64,000 bases of DNA, from NCBI RefSeq assembly GCF_011397635.1, contig NC_064753.1, positions 31,582,322-31,646,321 on the forward strand. Reading direction: 5' to 3'. The DNA comes from Epinephelus fuscoguttatus (taxonomy: Eukaryota > Chordata > Actinopteri > Perciformes > Serranidae). A model generated the notes under the pieces. The model was not told where the DNA came from, made no database searches, and worked only from the letters and a program-made list of their open reading frames with translations. This document shows positions 34,712 to 50,700 of this stretch, one piece after another (the stretch's first letter is position 1; each line of letters starts with the position of its first letter). The position numbers were made by a program, and so were the translations under genes.

Positions 34712-35771
34712 AAGGTTGGTCCTGTTGAATTCTGAAGCATTATAGCCACACTGCTCTCTTTTTTTACTTAGAAAACTCAAAGACATTTCATAATTACCAC
34801 AAGACAGAGAGGGGATTTACTTTTCATCTGCCAGCTGTAGTGGTTTAGTACATTTACACTTCATCAGCTACTTTCAGTGTCTGAAAAGAAAAGTCATGTA
34901 AAAGTAGCACCTTTAAATAATAGTTTGTAACAAAGTGATTTATAGAGCAGAAAAACTCATCAGCCACAGAATTCAATATCATCTGGTTGGTATCTGGAGT
35001 TACTTCTCAGTGAAGCATTTGGATTAACAAGGTAGATTAACAAGTATTCTTTGACTCCTTGATCACACGCAATCTCCAGTGCATCATTCAGCGCCCTCTT
35101 GTGTGCATCACAAGCATAACAAGACTCCACAAAGACTGTGAACTAGTCCTGTGTGTCCTCGGGCTCCTCTCAGCACTGAGACACTGCCGGTGACTCAGAC
35201 GGACGGACTTAATGAAAAGTGCATGAGTTACTAATAAACGGACAAAGAACTGCTGCTCACATGATCCGCAGCAGCTGCACACTCTGGTGAAACTAGTGTC
35301 TAACTATTTGGTTTGAATACCTCCACACAGACCGGCAGTGTGACCTCAACTGCACTGGCCAAAGTTATGTTAAGTGTGAACATTCTCAGGGAGATTTACC
35401 ACACGAGAGCAGACATGACATGCAGTGTAACAGTCTCAAAAGGAGGACAATTTTAACCCTCACAAATATTTGGACGACGAAAAAGTCTAGTTAAAGAAGG
35501 CCACTGTTTGTCAGTACATCACCTGAATCCACATGAGGAAATGCCACAGCACAGCAACAGCTTCAAGAGTACAAACGTAACAAGAAGAGACTTGGAGCCA
35601 TCGCTCTAAAGTGCACTGCATCCAAGCCGAGGTCAGTTCTTCAGCTGAGTTGTGACCAACCAGTGACTTAGACAATAATTAAAGGCGGACGATGCCTGTG
35701 GAGGTATGTCTAGAAAAAGGAGGAGCAATCCAAGTCTGTACAAAGAGGATGAGGAGGGTCTGCTATCAGAG
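34712..35771. other. slc22a31 3' flank
   Basis: Expected to include the 3' UTR of the minus-strand slc22a31. I see no gene and no certain AATAAA on the minus strand close to the stop. Confidence 0.4.
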
Positions 35772-38700
35772 TTAAGATACAACCTCTCTCTGTGCCTCGT
35801 TGTCTTGTTCCTGTGTTTCACTGTCCGACAGCAGAGGCACAGCGATCCTGTAAGGCAAGTTATCTTTACTCAACATCCTCCTGGTGGCAGAGACCAAGCG
35901 GGAGTAGTTATCAGGGTTATACTCCGATAAAGGCTGCCGGGTGCACAGTAACGGCAGGTTGTCCCTGTCCGGCCGGGACATGAAGAGAGGAGGCCGGCGC
36001 TGGCACTCGCCGTCCTTCAGGGAGTCTGGGAGCGGCTTGCGTTTGCTTTCAGGTAGGAGCATTATGCAGAGGACGGAGAGGACGGCGAAGGAGGCGAAGA
36101 TGACATGGTGGAGGAAGTAGCCGCCGTTGTTCTGCAGCTCCATCAGGGAGGAGGCGGCCATGCCAACACAACCTGCTGCCAGCACCAGGCCAAGGCAACC
36201 ACCTCTGACAGAGAGAGGGAGGAGAGGAACAGAAGTCAACAAGAATATCCGACAATACTTTGGATATTCTTTGTAGCACTCAAACCCCCGAGCCTATTTG
36301 TTCCTACAGAGACCCAAGTCCTCTAAACAACTTCCTAAAACAGCTGGGCACTGTTGTTCCTAGCAAACATTACTCAGACAAAAGTAAACTGTGCGTTTGT
36401 AGGGGACTATTCTTAGCAGCAGCCTAATACACATTCACAATAGCTGAAGCTGCACAGGCAATACTTAATGGGATTAATTTATTGTCTGTTCTGGTCCTTT
36501 TAATGGGATTTGTGGGCAATAAAAAAATTACAGACACTCTGGCTAAGAAGACAGACACTTACCGAACCACAGTCGGCATCACCTCACAGGCAAACAGCAC
36601 ACTGAGCATGGCGAGAGCCTGAGAGAACAACAGACCCACAACCGAGAGCACCAACACCAGACCTCCACGCAGATCTAACACATAAAAAAGGACAACTTAT
36701 TCATTTTTACAGCTGCAACCATAATCAATAATCAGTTAGTTGTCAACTATTAAATTAATCATCAGCTAAATTGATACCAACTAATAGGTTTGAGTAATTT
36801 GTTAGAAAAAAAGCAAAAATTTTATTGATTCCAGCTTCTTAAATGTCGATATTTTCTATTTTTTCACTCCTCTACAACGGTAAACTAAATATTTTTCACC
36901 ATTTTCTGACAGACCAACAAACTAATCGATTAATTGAGAAGATAATCAACAGTGAAAATAATTGTTAGTTGCAGCCATTTAAATTTACTGCTTAAAAATT
37001 ACAGCTGCAGCAAAATTTACAGCGGCCACCAGACATTTTCTGGCCCGGGACCCAAAACTGGCACAATCACAACCTTAAGACTTATCACGTGAATGTAAGT
37101 ATGGCATCATTTTATTTTTCAGAGCATGATGTGAGGCTGGAAATGGATTATACGCATTAAAGTCCCGTGTTGTTTCCTGAGCTCAAGGATGAGACAATTA
37201 TCTACAGTGTTTCCTCCACATCTAAGCTGGCAAAAAACAATCTGTCATAAACAAATGACAGATCACACTCTTCTATGAGACCTATAAATTTAAAAAAATA
37301 TATATAATTCTGTCAAATAAAATATGTAGAGAAATGTGTTGAGTCAACTGTGAAACTGGTTCCAGTTCAAGGAGCAAAATAATGTCAGTGGTCCCTGTGA
37401 TGCCTCATTGACTTTAAATCTTTAATCAGCTCTTTAGCATGAAATGCATGAATCAATTAAGTTAAACTGTCAAAATGTTAGACAACCATTTAAAGAAGTT
37501 TTAAGTATCAGTGTCTTGTCATCACCAACAGCCACCACAGAACATGGTTAGACTAATAATCCATCTTCTAACCGCTTCATCCTCTTGAGGGTCGCGGGGG
37601 GGCTGGAGCCTATCCCAGCTGACATCGGGCGAGAGGCAGGGTACACCCTGGACAGTTCGCCAGACTATCACAGGGCTGACACATAGAGACAGACAACCAT
37701 TCACACTCACATTCACACCTACGGACAATTTAGAGTTATCAATTAATCTGCATGTCTTTGGACTGTGGGAGGAAGCCGGAGTGCCCGGAGACACGGGCTG
37801 ACACGGGGAGAACATGCAAACTCCACACAGAAGGGCTCCCACACCAGGGATCGAACTGGGAACCCTCTTGCTGTGAGGCGACAGTGCTAACCACCACACC
37901 ACCGTGCCGCCCAGGTACTAATATTACTAACAGTAAAATAATGTGGATGTAACATACACTGAGTGAGCGCCAGCAGCAGCAGCGATGACAGTCCGGTGAT
38001 GATGGCAGACAGCAGGAGCATACCACGCCGACCAAAGTGATTGACCGACAAACAGATGAAGATGCAGGCCAGAGCTCCGGTTATCACTCGGAGGAAGTAG
38101 CTGAAGTAGAAGTTGGAGGAGTAACTGTGCAGGTTTCTGGTGAAACAGTACTGGATGCCTGTCCCGATGAAGCTGGAGAGGGGACGAGAGAGTTACAACA
38201 TCAACCCAACACTCTGCATCAACAGCACTAAAGACAGGAAATAAATAAATAATTAAATACATTATACTCTGAATTATAATTCTCATTTATTTTAAATTGA
38301 ATCATTTTACATTTTAAGACTTTTATGAAACTCAACGGAGAGCAACAGAACTTCAACTCAGCACTGAGTCCATCCCATAATTTGACTCCTGAAACTGAAA
38401 CACAACTGTATTTTACATTGTTCTCACTTTACATGTTTCATAAAGAAACAGTCCTCTTCAATTATAATTTTCTTCTTTTGATTGATTTAAAAAAAAAAAA
38501 AACGGGAAGGCTTTTGTTCACAACTCGAAAAAGTATTTCAAATGTTTTTAAATACACATTGTCTAGAAGTTTAAAGATGTAGGATGCTGTGAACAGTTAA
38601 TTTGTACATTCACGATAACAAGAGCTCCTTTCTGAGGTTTCATTATAGGGTCTATATATTTGTTTTATAAGTTATAAGTCAGGTGAATTTTTCCATACTG

Positions 38701-41700
38701 AGAAGAGAAAACTCACAGCGTGAAGCTGAGGATGAGGCAGTTCTTCCAGATAACACGAGTCCGACGCAGCTCCAAAACTGTAAAGTATCTCGACTGACAG
38801 TCTTCTCCGTACGCTGAGTCTATTTCTATAAACAGAAAGAAAAAAGGATGAAAAACACCTGAAGGAATTCAATGTATCCCTGACGAGCCAACGGTTTTAA
38901 GGCTTGGTGTAATACTTCTGCACTTAGATCAAACGGACGAGCAGAAACTTTATGATCTCCACAACAGATGGATTTGATAAATGATCAAACATGACATGTG
39001 GTACATCACTATATCGGCCAAGTTTGGAGGTTATTCCAGCTGCAACCCTGTGCAGTGGTTTGCAGGGGCAAACCACTTGTTCTTGCTCTAAGTAATGATA
39101 TATCAAAATAAGGCTTGTTATGTTGCCTGTTTCCCCAATACTTCAATGATCACTACAATAATTGTTTTAAACTTTTCTTGTGAAAGAAATACTCTGATAC
39201 CAGTATGTGTGTGTACACAGGCGTTTTGTTTGTTCATACCTGACAGCATGTTTTCACCAGGGTAGATTTCATCTCGCAGACAAACCCCGTTCCTGGTGGA
39301 GAATTCCTGGAGGCTCCTCTTCACCTGGGGGATCTGAACTGTGGCCAGCAGCCAGCGAGGAGACTCAGGAAACACTGACGTACAGCTGAGGGAAACAACT
39401 CTGTTATCACATCTCAGAGAGATACAGAACCCAAACATTCAAACATAAACACAGATGGGTAAAGAGATGTACACATGCACTAATTGTGTTTTTCCCCTGG
39501 TACCACATCTTGGCAAGAGTATAGGAAAAAGAAGAAGTTGTAACTGCAGTCACTTTATTACTGACATCGAAAAGGCATCTGGATACCTGTGTTTTCATTT
39601 ATAAAGTTTTGCTATCTAAGTTGCTCTGATGTTTTTACCCTCCATAGTTTAGTTTAGACACCAGAGCGCAGGATATGATGTCACAATAAACTGTGAAACT
39701 AACCGAAGATAAAGACACTCATTCTCCTGAGGACTTAAAGGAACAGCGTGTAGGATTTAGTGGCATCTAACAGTGACGACTGCAGCTGAAACTTCTCCTG
39801 TGTGCCAAGTGTGAACTCCCAGTTGGGATTCCTTCAGTGTTCATTGTTCAGGAAGTTTTTAGCAGGAGCCAAATTACCCACAGAGGTCTCCTCCTCTCCA
39901 AAACAAACAGACCGGGTGATTTAAACCAATAAAAACACAGAATAAACAGGTTTCATGTTACGAAACCTGTTCAGTTTGTAGCAGATGGGCTGCTACCTAT
40001 GATGGTTGATGCGAAAACACAAATGGCCCTATCTAGAGGCAGTTTTTGGTTTGTCCGTTCTGGGCTACTGTAGACACATGGTGGACTCCGTAGACAAGGA
40101 CTGGCTTCCTATGTAGATATAAACAGCTCATTCAAAGGTAACGAAAACACACCGATTCTTATTTTCAGGTGATTATACACTAATGAAAACATACTAATCA
40201 TATTATATTTTACTTCTGCCAATATAACTCTCTCTTGTTAAAGCAGTCCTGGTTTCAATGAGACTTCCTAAACAAATGTGTCACAAGAACTTTCCAAGTA
40301 GGTTTATGTATTTAAACATGTGGTTAAATGACTGAATTCAGGTGTGGCTGTTAAAAGGTGCGGGCATGAAACAGGAGCAACTACAAACATATCAGATATT
40401 TGTAGATCAAACACATCAATGTTTATTACTGTAGAGTCATCAACTGCACTTAATGCTTCACCAGACACACACATGATGTGTCCACCTCTACATGCTACGA
40501 TATCTCCACCTTACTCACCACCAATAGGAAAGCAGCAGGAGCAGAGGCAAAGTGGCCACAGCCTGGAGAACGGGCCAATCGCGGCACAGGACAGCGATGC
40601 CCGGCAACAGCAGCTCCGCGAACACGCCGAAGAAGCCGCTGACCATGGCAACCATGAGACGATGAGGAGGGTCACACAGCTCCAACCCTGAGAGAGAGTG
40701 AGGGGACAGATAACATCAAAACACAGCTGAACAAAACTAATACATCTGTCCAAACCCAATTCACTTCCTGTCAGGACACGAACCCCCTCACACATACAGC
40801 TCAGAATGTTGTAATGTGTTTATACTGAATTATTTTGTTGCCCTCATGTAGAACTGGCTCAGCACAGAGAGCAGTAACTTATCGAGCAATGGTGGCATGG
40901 GATTCGTTACCAGGATATCTGACCATGGGAAAGTAGTACAACACGTTTTAATAAAATTTTTACAGTTGTACTTATTCACACAAGAATTAAAAGAGCCAAA
41001 CGTGTTCCTGTCTCCTAAAGGTGTCATACTGATTCATAGAGCTATCTAACTTTACTTAAATTAGGAGGAGTGTTGCTTAATGATTACTTTAGATCTCCAA
41101 GAGGTGATAAGATAATGAAAAGAGAGGTTTCCAAATATAAAACTAATGCCAAAAACACATCAAGCAGTGGCGAAGTGCGGCCTGCGGCGAGCTGCCATGC
41201 AATGGCTATGGAGAGCTGTTGTAGCCACTCTGAACTGCAGACATTAGATTACGCAGCTAAGTGCGACCAAAGTAAAGGTAGGGATGGTTTTAGTAACTTT
41301 TAGTGGTAAATTGCAACCACAGAATACTGAGTCCTGTGACTCTTGTGACATATTGACGTCTCATCCTCTGTACTTATATACCAAAAATATATTCTATAAT
41401 TAAATAAAGTCTTGGTATAATTTGATACAAAGTGCAGCTTGTTACATGTTATTAGTGAACCATAAAATAAAATGGGCCCACTGCAGCGTCTTTGATGTGA
41501 TGAGGTCGATCCAACCTTACAAAATGAAGCAATGTGGTTCCTTGACAATAAACTATTTTTCTAAGATTCTCATAAATTTGTGACCTTAATCTCAAATAAT
41601 ATCCGAGATTTTTCTCACACATTAACAAATTAAGCCAGAACAACACACTAGAAGCTAAGAGATAAAGTGTTCTTAGCCTCACATAATGATGTAAACTCAT

Positions 41701-44700
41701 TTGGAAGTGTGTCAAGTCGTGTAAGTGTTTCCTGAACTTTAACCTCTCCCTGCCCCCAGACCTCTGATTCTTTCCACCTCCTCCCTGTCTGGGGGGTAGA
41801 GGAGCAAAATGAGGAGTTCACTTCCTGTTCACTTCCTTGCCTTTGGTTCAGTTCTATTGTTTTTCTGTTCTTCGTCTCTGTGGAGGAGTAGCACTGGCAG
41901 GACATCGCTCAGAAACATTTCTCTCAGGCCCTCATCCCACCCAGCCCAGCCCAATGTCAGCCTAACCTATAAAAACAAAATCTGGACTCAATCGAGCTCT
42001 GACCTCACAGGAATGTGGGAGTATGTGTGTGTGTATCAAAAACAGAAAAATGTGTGTGTGTGTCTTTCAGATGAGACCACCACCCAGTACCACCACCTCC
42101 CACACAGGAATGTGTACAGTGTCAATTGCTAACGTAAATAATTTCTTATGCCGCTTTAGACAGTTCCAGAAAGAAAACACATAGTATTTTATACACTCTG
42201 TTCCCCTACCAGCCAGAGACGTCTCACAAAGTCATCTTGTGAAAGAGGGAAGCCAAAGTTTCACCACAGAGGGGTTACACCCCCTGAATGAGGACAGCTG
42301 TGAGGTAGAAGTAAAGAAAAACCAACCAGCTGCCTGCTGTCACTCAGCTCAGCACAACACACTTCAGTTTGTCATCAGCTGAGATTCCCCTTCAACTCCT
42401 CTACGCTGTCACAAACATGCCCACGCTAAAGCAATAACGTAAGATCATATCTTTGATTTTAGGAGAGCAGTCTAAACATGTAGCCTACAGGTCATGACTC
42501 ATTTCCAAAAAACTAGAGAACCACAGAGTCTCAATTCCATAAAATATAATATTTCCATACAGTAAATATATTAACCATCACACTCAACTGTTTTCTACTT
42601 ACAGGAAATGATACCATATGTGCAGCGATGCATGTCAAATCAAATTCACCCAGTTACACACTGGTGGTCGAGGTAACATTCAAGGTGTTATCTGCTATTC
42701 AGTTAATCCTATCCAGACACACAAAGAGCAGGGGATTGAGCCGCCTATCTTCCAATTATTGGACGACACACTGGACTTCCTGAGCCACAGCTACTGTACA
42801 AACTACATAGTAGTTTGAGTTATTGGTGGCAGGGTCCGCCATTTCCACAATGGATTTTAATCACCTTCAGGTTCTCAGGAAACACTGCAGGATGTTTCAT
42901 TTTGGAAAACTACTCACTACACCATGTTAACAATGGAATCGGATCGTGTTTACGACATTACTGTAATTTAACCTTTAATTAAAACAATGTGAGTTTGGTT
43001 GGCTGCACTGTTATATTTCTAATAAAGTAGCTGCTCAAGGAGAATTTGCTGTTGTTTTAAATTACATTGATTGTTACCAACAGTAACCATGAGTGCCACC
43101 AAATCAACCAGAATGGAAATCTTAAGGATAACAACTTTAACTTCACAAACAGACATCAAAATGATTTTATAGTTAATTTAGTTCACAAAGCTGTCTACCA
43201 CCATTTACGAAAATTGCTATGATTTGTTAATGCTTACTGTTTGTTTTTTTCAGCTGAAAGTAGCTCCTTTATTTCCTTTGTGCATTGCATCATGGGAAAG
43301 TAGTTCAACAATATCTGAAACATACCTAACTATGCTGCAATGTGACCAGGGATCAAAACTGTTGACTGTGTATTAATTGATCTTAACAGTAATGCCTACT
43401 TCAACAGTAAAATGATCATTTGTTGTCAATCACTCAGTGAACGGAGAATCCAAAAAAGACAAACATTCCTCGTGAATTGAACTAGGGGAGGGCCGTGTTT
43501 AACAACAGCTAAACTATCAATACAATTCAAAATATTTCTCAGTCTGATAATCAGAGTGGGTCAAAGTTCGAGAGCCAGTGTGGAGGTGACACGTACTTTG
43601 ATTTTAACTGCAGACTCACAGGCTTCATGCAGTCAGGAACACTTAAGCAGAGGAGAGAATGAGGTGAAGCAGCAGCAGCAGCAGTAGTAGCAGTCGCTGC
43701 TGTACCCTTTTTAAATTGAGTTGGGTTGTCCATTACTAGATACCATCCAAAGGTGAATCACTAAAATCTCTACTTCTCAGTTCAGTTTTTAGCTCGAAGT
43801 TTTCACACAATAACAAAATGCATATTCTGCACCCACTGTGTTTTTTTGTTTGACTAATAGACATGATCTGGTGAAGGTAATTAAATTATCAGAGACTGAA
43901 TGATGAAAGCTAAAACATACATGTATTTGATACAAGATCGTAGTAAAGAGACATCAAATGAGGAGGGGATGGAAAGTGATTACAGATAATCTGCATTATA
44001 AGGTTACATTTATCTACATCATATCTTTACTTAATTCACTGTTAAATTCATACTGATACGTATACAAATGTGCTGATTATTCTACATAAGGAGTGGCTGC
44101 AAGATTTTTCCATAACTGCATCTATTTATCTATGAAGCCACGATTAAAGATCAGGTTTTGATGCTGAGGCCAGCCACCGAAGAAAAAATTCATATTAAGC
44201 CATTATCTTGTACATAAATCCTGCTCGGACAAACAAACAGGAAGTAATACAGAAAGCAAGACGTAAATATTTATGTGATTGATGATAACAGAGAGATACT
44301 GTTACACTCTTGCAATCTCCTGGCAAAAAAAAAAAACCATGACAGTAAAACTGTTTATCTGTCAGCAGTAAATGATTGTGTCATATGTATTAAACTGACT
44401 TTAAACTGTCATTATATTGTGTTTTAGTTCTTGTTACTCACTTTCAGAAGTCAGAACTAAAAGTCTAACTGTTTGTGCTTCTTTAAATAAAGATAAGATG
44501 GCAATAAAGATAAGTAGGATTTCTAGTTTGCTTCTGTTAAGAGCACAAAGGAATTTTTCTTATCTTTGACCGATAAGATATTTCACCTGTTTGCCACGTA
44601 GAGAGGCTTATGTCAGGCATCTTTATACAGTATTTCTCATATGATAATCTAAATGTTTGTTTTGACTGGGCAAAGCTCTAAAAGAAACGGACTGTGTAGC

Positions 44701-47700
44701 TGCTCCTTGAACACAACATATATGCAACTAGCGTGACAGCACTTTACTCTACACTGGGAGACACAAGGCCACGTTAAATTACATTAACATTATGTAACGT
44801 TTACATAACATTAGATTTTCTGCAAATTATAGGCTATATATATGTTTAACTGCAAACTCTGTCTGAAATATAATGACTGATTAAAAACCTTAAATATGAC
44901 GTCAATCTAAAGAAACTTAAATTAAATAAGTACTTAATATTGAGACAAAGACTTTAAAAACATATGGAGTTGAATAGTTGTGAATAATTGGATATACAGT
45001 AATGCTCATGTGCCACTGTTCTCCTGTTCGTTATCCATTGGCTTCTAATTTTGCTTATTTCTTGTGTCTGCTTTGCTACTTTACCTATTTTCATTTTGTT
45101 CTGTACATTCAAATCCAGCAACACATGAAATCAGAGAAATGTGATTACACAAAATGACATTTTGTGCACCAGTGAGAGACTCAGAGCGAAGCCCAGGAAT
45201 CCCTAAGTGCTCTCTAAAATAAACAAAGATGAGAGTAGCTGCGAGCGAGGCAGCTGAGGTTGTTTTTTTTCCCAGTCCCCTGGAGAAGTCGATTACTGAA
45301 TAAGGCTGCAGGAAGCTTAACCGCAGGATAAGTGGAAGAAGAGATAGATGTGTGTGCAGGATACTCACTGGCAATGTACGAGGATACGAACACACCGGCG
45401 AGCATGGCGCCCTGAGAGAGACGCAGCAGCAGAAACACCACGGCGCTGTTGGACAAACACACGGCCACCCCTAACAGACTGGACAGACTGATGGAGAGGA
45501 GGAAGCATAGCCGACGACCAAACCTGGAAACACAAATGCAGTCATGTTTCTATTATCTGTCAGTGACAAAACATACACAAGTGAAGTAAGGGAGCTAAAC
45601 AAGTGGTAAACAAAAAAAAAAGCATATGAATAAAGTGATTAATATATAAATGAACTAACAGACAATAGTCAATAGTCAATTTTATTTCAAAATGACGTGT
45701 CAAAAGTCTGCTTTTATTTTGTAATGGCTTTTCCCAATTACAGTTTTAGTTTATAGAACTTTTCACTTCATAATCATAGACTGTAAAGAAATAATGGACG
45801 TAGCCACAGTGACATCACCCATTGGTTTGTGAATCTGAATCAAATATCTTGTGGCTGCTGTAAATAAACACAATATACAGACAAAAAAATAAAATCTCCT
45901 CTTTTCAGATGATCAGAATTGCTTCCACTGTCCACAATTAGCTATATTTATAGTCATCTTGACTGTGTGGCCTTCAATTTAAATTTCCTTGGATATTTGA
46001 AGGCAAGAGCCGCCCTACTCTCCCTCTGATTTGCTAGAACTCATTACTTTCCTTGGTTGGATTGGTTAGTTTAAGGCATGGCGATTGAGACAGGTTAGGG
46101 TTAGATTAAGAATGTCAGAGTAAGCCAATCAGAGTAAGGCCAAGTACGGCAGGCCATGCCTTCGCTATCCTAGGAATCGCAACCTCATGTGTGGTCGATA
46201 GAGCAGGCATATTAGAGACTTCAGACAGCCGCGCTGGCAACTTCCGGTTTAGCACTCTGCTATCTTGAACAAAGATAAAATGTTCAATCTCGCGGTTCTT
46301 CTAGACTTTCCAAATGGTAACGGACCAAATGGATTAAAATTATGGTGGAGAAACATTTCATGGAGGTTGTGATGCTCAAAAATATGTTCTCTGGGAGTTT
46401 TTGGGAAAAATCTTTTGAGGTCACATGGTAACACGTGACGTGACTGATGTATTTCTGCTGTTTGGCCACTTCAAAAATTGGCCTCAAAGCCCAGTGCACA
46501 TTCTGCCGTCTGGTTAAGAGGTAAATAGATTGAGTTACTGTTTATTAAAAGTACAGAATAACTTCAATATTGTTGTTGATCTAGAGGCTGATTGGGTGAA
46601 AGTTGAAGGGGCGCTGACACTATCACTCATTTAAAAAACAAAAAATGGAAAAATGTCATCGCAAAAACAAATAAACAGACTTTTGACATACAGAATTGAG
46701 ATCCATTAAAACTCTGTAATAATGAAAATAAAATAACACTTAATAATGAGCTGAGGTTTAATCATTTCTTAAATCTCTCACAAATTGTTGGTTCAGTTAT
46801 ACATTATACAATTTATTCATGTTTATCTTTGTCAGTGTCTTTATTATGTATTTAAAATGGAACACCCGGGGCTCCAGGTTAAATATAATTATCACTTACC
46901 AGTCACACAATGTACCAAGGAGGATGTATCCCAGAATCCATCCTGTCATGAAGCAGATATGCTGCAAAGGGATTTTCCAGTAGTCGCTGCAAACCAGGTT
47001 CCACTGCAGAGGAAGACAAAGAAGTACGTCAACACTGTCAGGCCAAACCAAAACTCACCGTTGCCATTCAATTAGGTTTTAAAAGAGACTGACTGCTCCT
47101 ATTCCTGCATTCATTGGGGACTATTTTCAGCTGTGGATTAATACACATTAGGTGCTATAGTGAGTGTTTGCGGCAGCAGGACGGTTCACATGAGGTTGGT
47201 TAAAAATAAACTACAATGCCCAGGTTCATCGTTGCGAAGGGATGTGTCACCTTGTGTGACTCGTTAATGAGTTTATAATTGTTTGTGAGCAACAATGGAG
47301 GTCTGATGCACAGAGGGATGAGCTAGATCAAGAATAACCTTGCTAGTGAGATCAATTAATGGCTGTGATTGACGCATGCTTCACACAATACAGTAACATT
47401 TCAGACTTCAAACAGTGGCTACCTGGAGTGAAGGGAATCAGACTAGAAACTTGCAGCATGCTTCAGAAAACAGACAACAGCAGGGTACATCTGATAAGCA
47501 GCAGTATATTTAAAGCTCTCCCCAAATAACTTAGGGGTTATCTGTATACATCATAAATATGTGGTTAACTCAATTTATTCTTGAAATATGATTGGAACAT
47601 TCAAAGACTTAAAAAGGTACACGAACAAATTGTCGCCAACAAGCTGCATTCATCATAATCTGACACAAACACGGAGAGATTTCAGTGAGGAAGCAGGAAT

Positions 47701-50700
47701 GTAGATCCTGTCGTTCCCAATTGAGTTAAGACGTCTGCTGACAGTGTTATTACATTAGAACAAAGTAGTGCACAAAGTAGAGGCTGCCAGCGGCTCCACG
47801 CCTGGTTAGTAACCAGTCGCTGCCTGTGAGAGAATTCTTCTCCTTTTCCTCTGTCTGCTCCACCATGTGCTCTGTGTGCAGCTGGGACATTTCATGACAG
47901 TAGAAAGCATTTTACAGACATTATAGATTCAAAGTTTGGGATCGAAACATTAAAAGGACTAAAAACAAACCCCCAACAATGCTACATCTCTGCACATCCA
48001 CAAAACTTCAGTGGGATTAGTGCTCAGTCTCGGGAACTGCCCATTGGTCCGACATCCCATTGTTCCAACCATATTAAACCCATTGTTCCGAAGTCCTGTT
48101 GTTCCTAAATCATCATGATGCCCTGTGGTTAAGGTCTGGTTAGGTTTAGGCACAAAAACCACTTGGTTAGGGTCAGGAAAAGATCATGGTGTGGGTTAAA
48201 ATGAAAAAGAAAGTTGTCAAACACATAAGCTGTGAGCCTGCTTCGCCTCAAGCCTTTCCCAGCTGACCCAGAGCCGGTCGCGGCGCACCATCAAGGTAGA
48301 AATACGCCCGCCGGGAGCCGTTCAGCACCACGGACCGTCGGACTAATGGGATGTCGGACCAATGACACAGACCCCTCAGTCTTAAACCTCAGAACGCCAA
48401 AAACTGCCAAGTACCAAAAGCCGGTATTAAATACTCACACAGGTTCATACCTTTTTGTTTTTTACTTATTCTTTGAACAGATGGTTTGTGATTTAAACCT
48501 TACCAATTTAAGATTATACTTGTATAACTGAACAAGCTTGTTGCTGGCATGTTCTCCCTGTGTCAGCGTGGGTTTTCTCCAGGTACTCCGGCTTCCTCCC
48601 ACAGTCCAAAGACATGCAGGTTAGGCTAAGTGGTGACTCTAAATTGGCCGCAGGTGTGAATGTGAGCGTGAATGGTTGTCTGTCTCTATGCGTCAGCCCT
48701 GCAACAGTCCGGCGACCTGTCCAGGGTGTACCCTGCCTCTCCCCCAATGTCAGCTGGGATAGGCTCCAGCCCCCCCGCGACCCTCAACAGAATAAGCAGT
48801 TACAGAAAATGAATGAGGCTGAGTCCGGCTCTTAACTGTGACTTGTTCAAAGAATCCATGCCAAAGTCCAGTGTTGCGTTTTTATGATTATTTATGAAAC
48901 AAACAACTGAGCAATGTGAAAATAATGTGAAACCCACACCTGTGCCAATTACAACCGGAAGTGAAAGTGACCAAAAGAATGTGCAGCCTAACAAATAATA
49001 AACAGCGGAGGTTAAATGCACATTTTGGCTCCTACAGAATGAATGAATGACTAAACAGCTGCTTCTTCGTAAAGTATTTAAAGGAATATAAATGAACTGT
49101 GGTAAACCTCCCTCCATCTAACCAGTATCTAGATATCCCTCCTCTCCCCCAGCAAGACTCCGCCGGATGACCCATGCTGCCACCATGGACTGAATATAGA
49201 AGAAGATAGTATAGAAGCAGCTCAAGAGACAGACTCGCCTCTCTTTCTTTCTTTCTCTGAAACTCAGACCAAACCCCGATCAAGCAGTAAAACCAGGCAG
49301 TGCTGATCGAATACATGTCAAGATTGTGTAACCGCATTGCCTATTTTTCATGTGTGTATTGTGCGCAGTGTCTCCATGCTAGAATGTTACCTGCTGCTGT
49401 GTTTGCTGTGTGGCTATCTGAATAAACACTAGTTCATTTTGGGATATGTTCAATAAAAGCACAATATGAAGGTCTTAGAACTAGATTTTGATAGTGTCCC
49501 TCATCAACACAGGTTTTTCACAATTGGTGATCGAGCCCTGAGTGCAGGCGTACAAGGAGGTCAAACAGTCTGACCTGCTGGTGCACTAGGTTCAAACACT
49601 GCAACAATTTTGTAATGTATCAAGTCAAATCAATGAAAATGGCTTTCGCAGAGAGAACGAACATCCACAAGCTGCTGCTCGCTCATTAACAATCACCTCA
49701 GCGATTCAGTTAATCGACACCTCTGTCTCACAAAAAGACATTCTGAGCTTTTCCCAGCTGATAGTAAAAGACTACTGTGCTCTGTTCGTGTTTGAAGGTG
49801 ATGAGCACTATTGCGTTGTGCTCAATTTTTCCTCCATTAAAGTCTTCCCTTGCTGCAACAAATGACGTCATGTCCACAGGAAGCTACTGTTGGCGAAGGA
49901 GGCGGTCAGGGTCGCAGGAAGGAACATGGAGGCCTTACTTCCCTGCAGCGTCACGAGGGAACAACAAGGAAAAGTCTCCTTACTGCCAGGATCTACTTCC
50001 TTGATGCCGTGATACACACACAAGACCTTGAGGGACAGTTACCCATAATGACTCTGTCTTCCGCCGTGGTTTGGATACTACACCAACTCCTCTGATGTTG
50101 TTTTAGTGTGCGACACAGGAACAGATGTAGTGTGCTCGTGGGAGGTGTTTGCACGTGGTCACATTGAGAAATATTTTAGTTAGAACCCGTTATCAGTGTT
50201 TGCAGACTGGGATGGATCCTTGAGCAGCTGAGGTCCAAGGAAGCACACGGAGGAGAAGATAAACATCTTTCTGCTGCCTGAGTACACATGTGGTTGCACA
50301 AGATCATGTCAAAACCCATCGCCATGAAGAATGTGAGACACACAGAGGATCCATAGTCAGCCTCGCACACCCTACCTCACAGTCAACACTTGAGTTTACA
50401 ATCCTACACTGTATTTCTATGGTCTAAGGAGCAGTAATGTCTCCACTGCCTGTGTGAGCTGCTACCTGTGACCCTGCAGTGTCAGACGGCTGAAAGGTGA
50501 GAGTGAAACACAGTTTTAACTGTTCAGCCTGAGCAAATATTGACTGACTGCTGCCAACAGCCGTCTTCATAACCACACATGCTTCCAGCTGAGATAAACT
50601 CCTGCTAGTGAGCAGAAACTGGAGCAAATCCAGTTCAGCACCACCATCTTGGAGCAAAGCCAATGATATAAATGTAAATGGGAGGATGTTGTTTCTTTGT

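Noticed and set aside
37522-37902. 126-residue minus-strand frame resembling that at 19438-19923
   Set aside because: Both are translations of copies of the same SINE-like repeat; similarity reflects the repeat, not a gene family.
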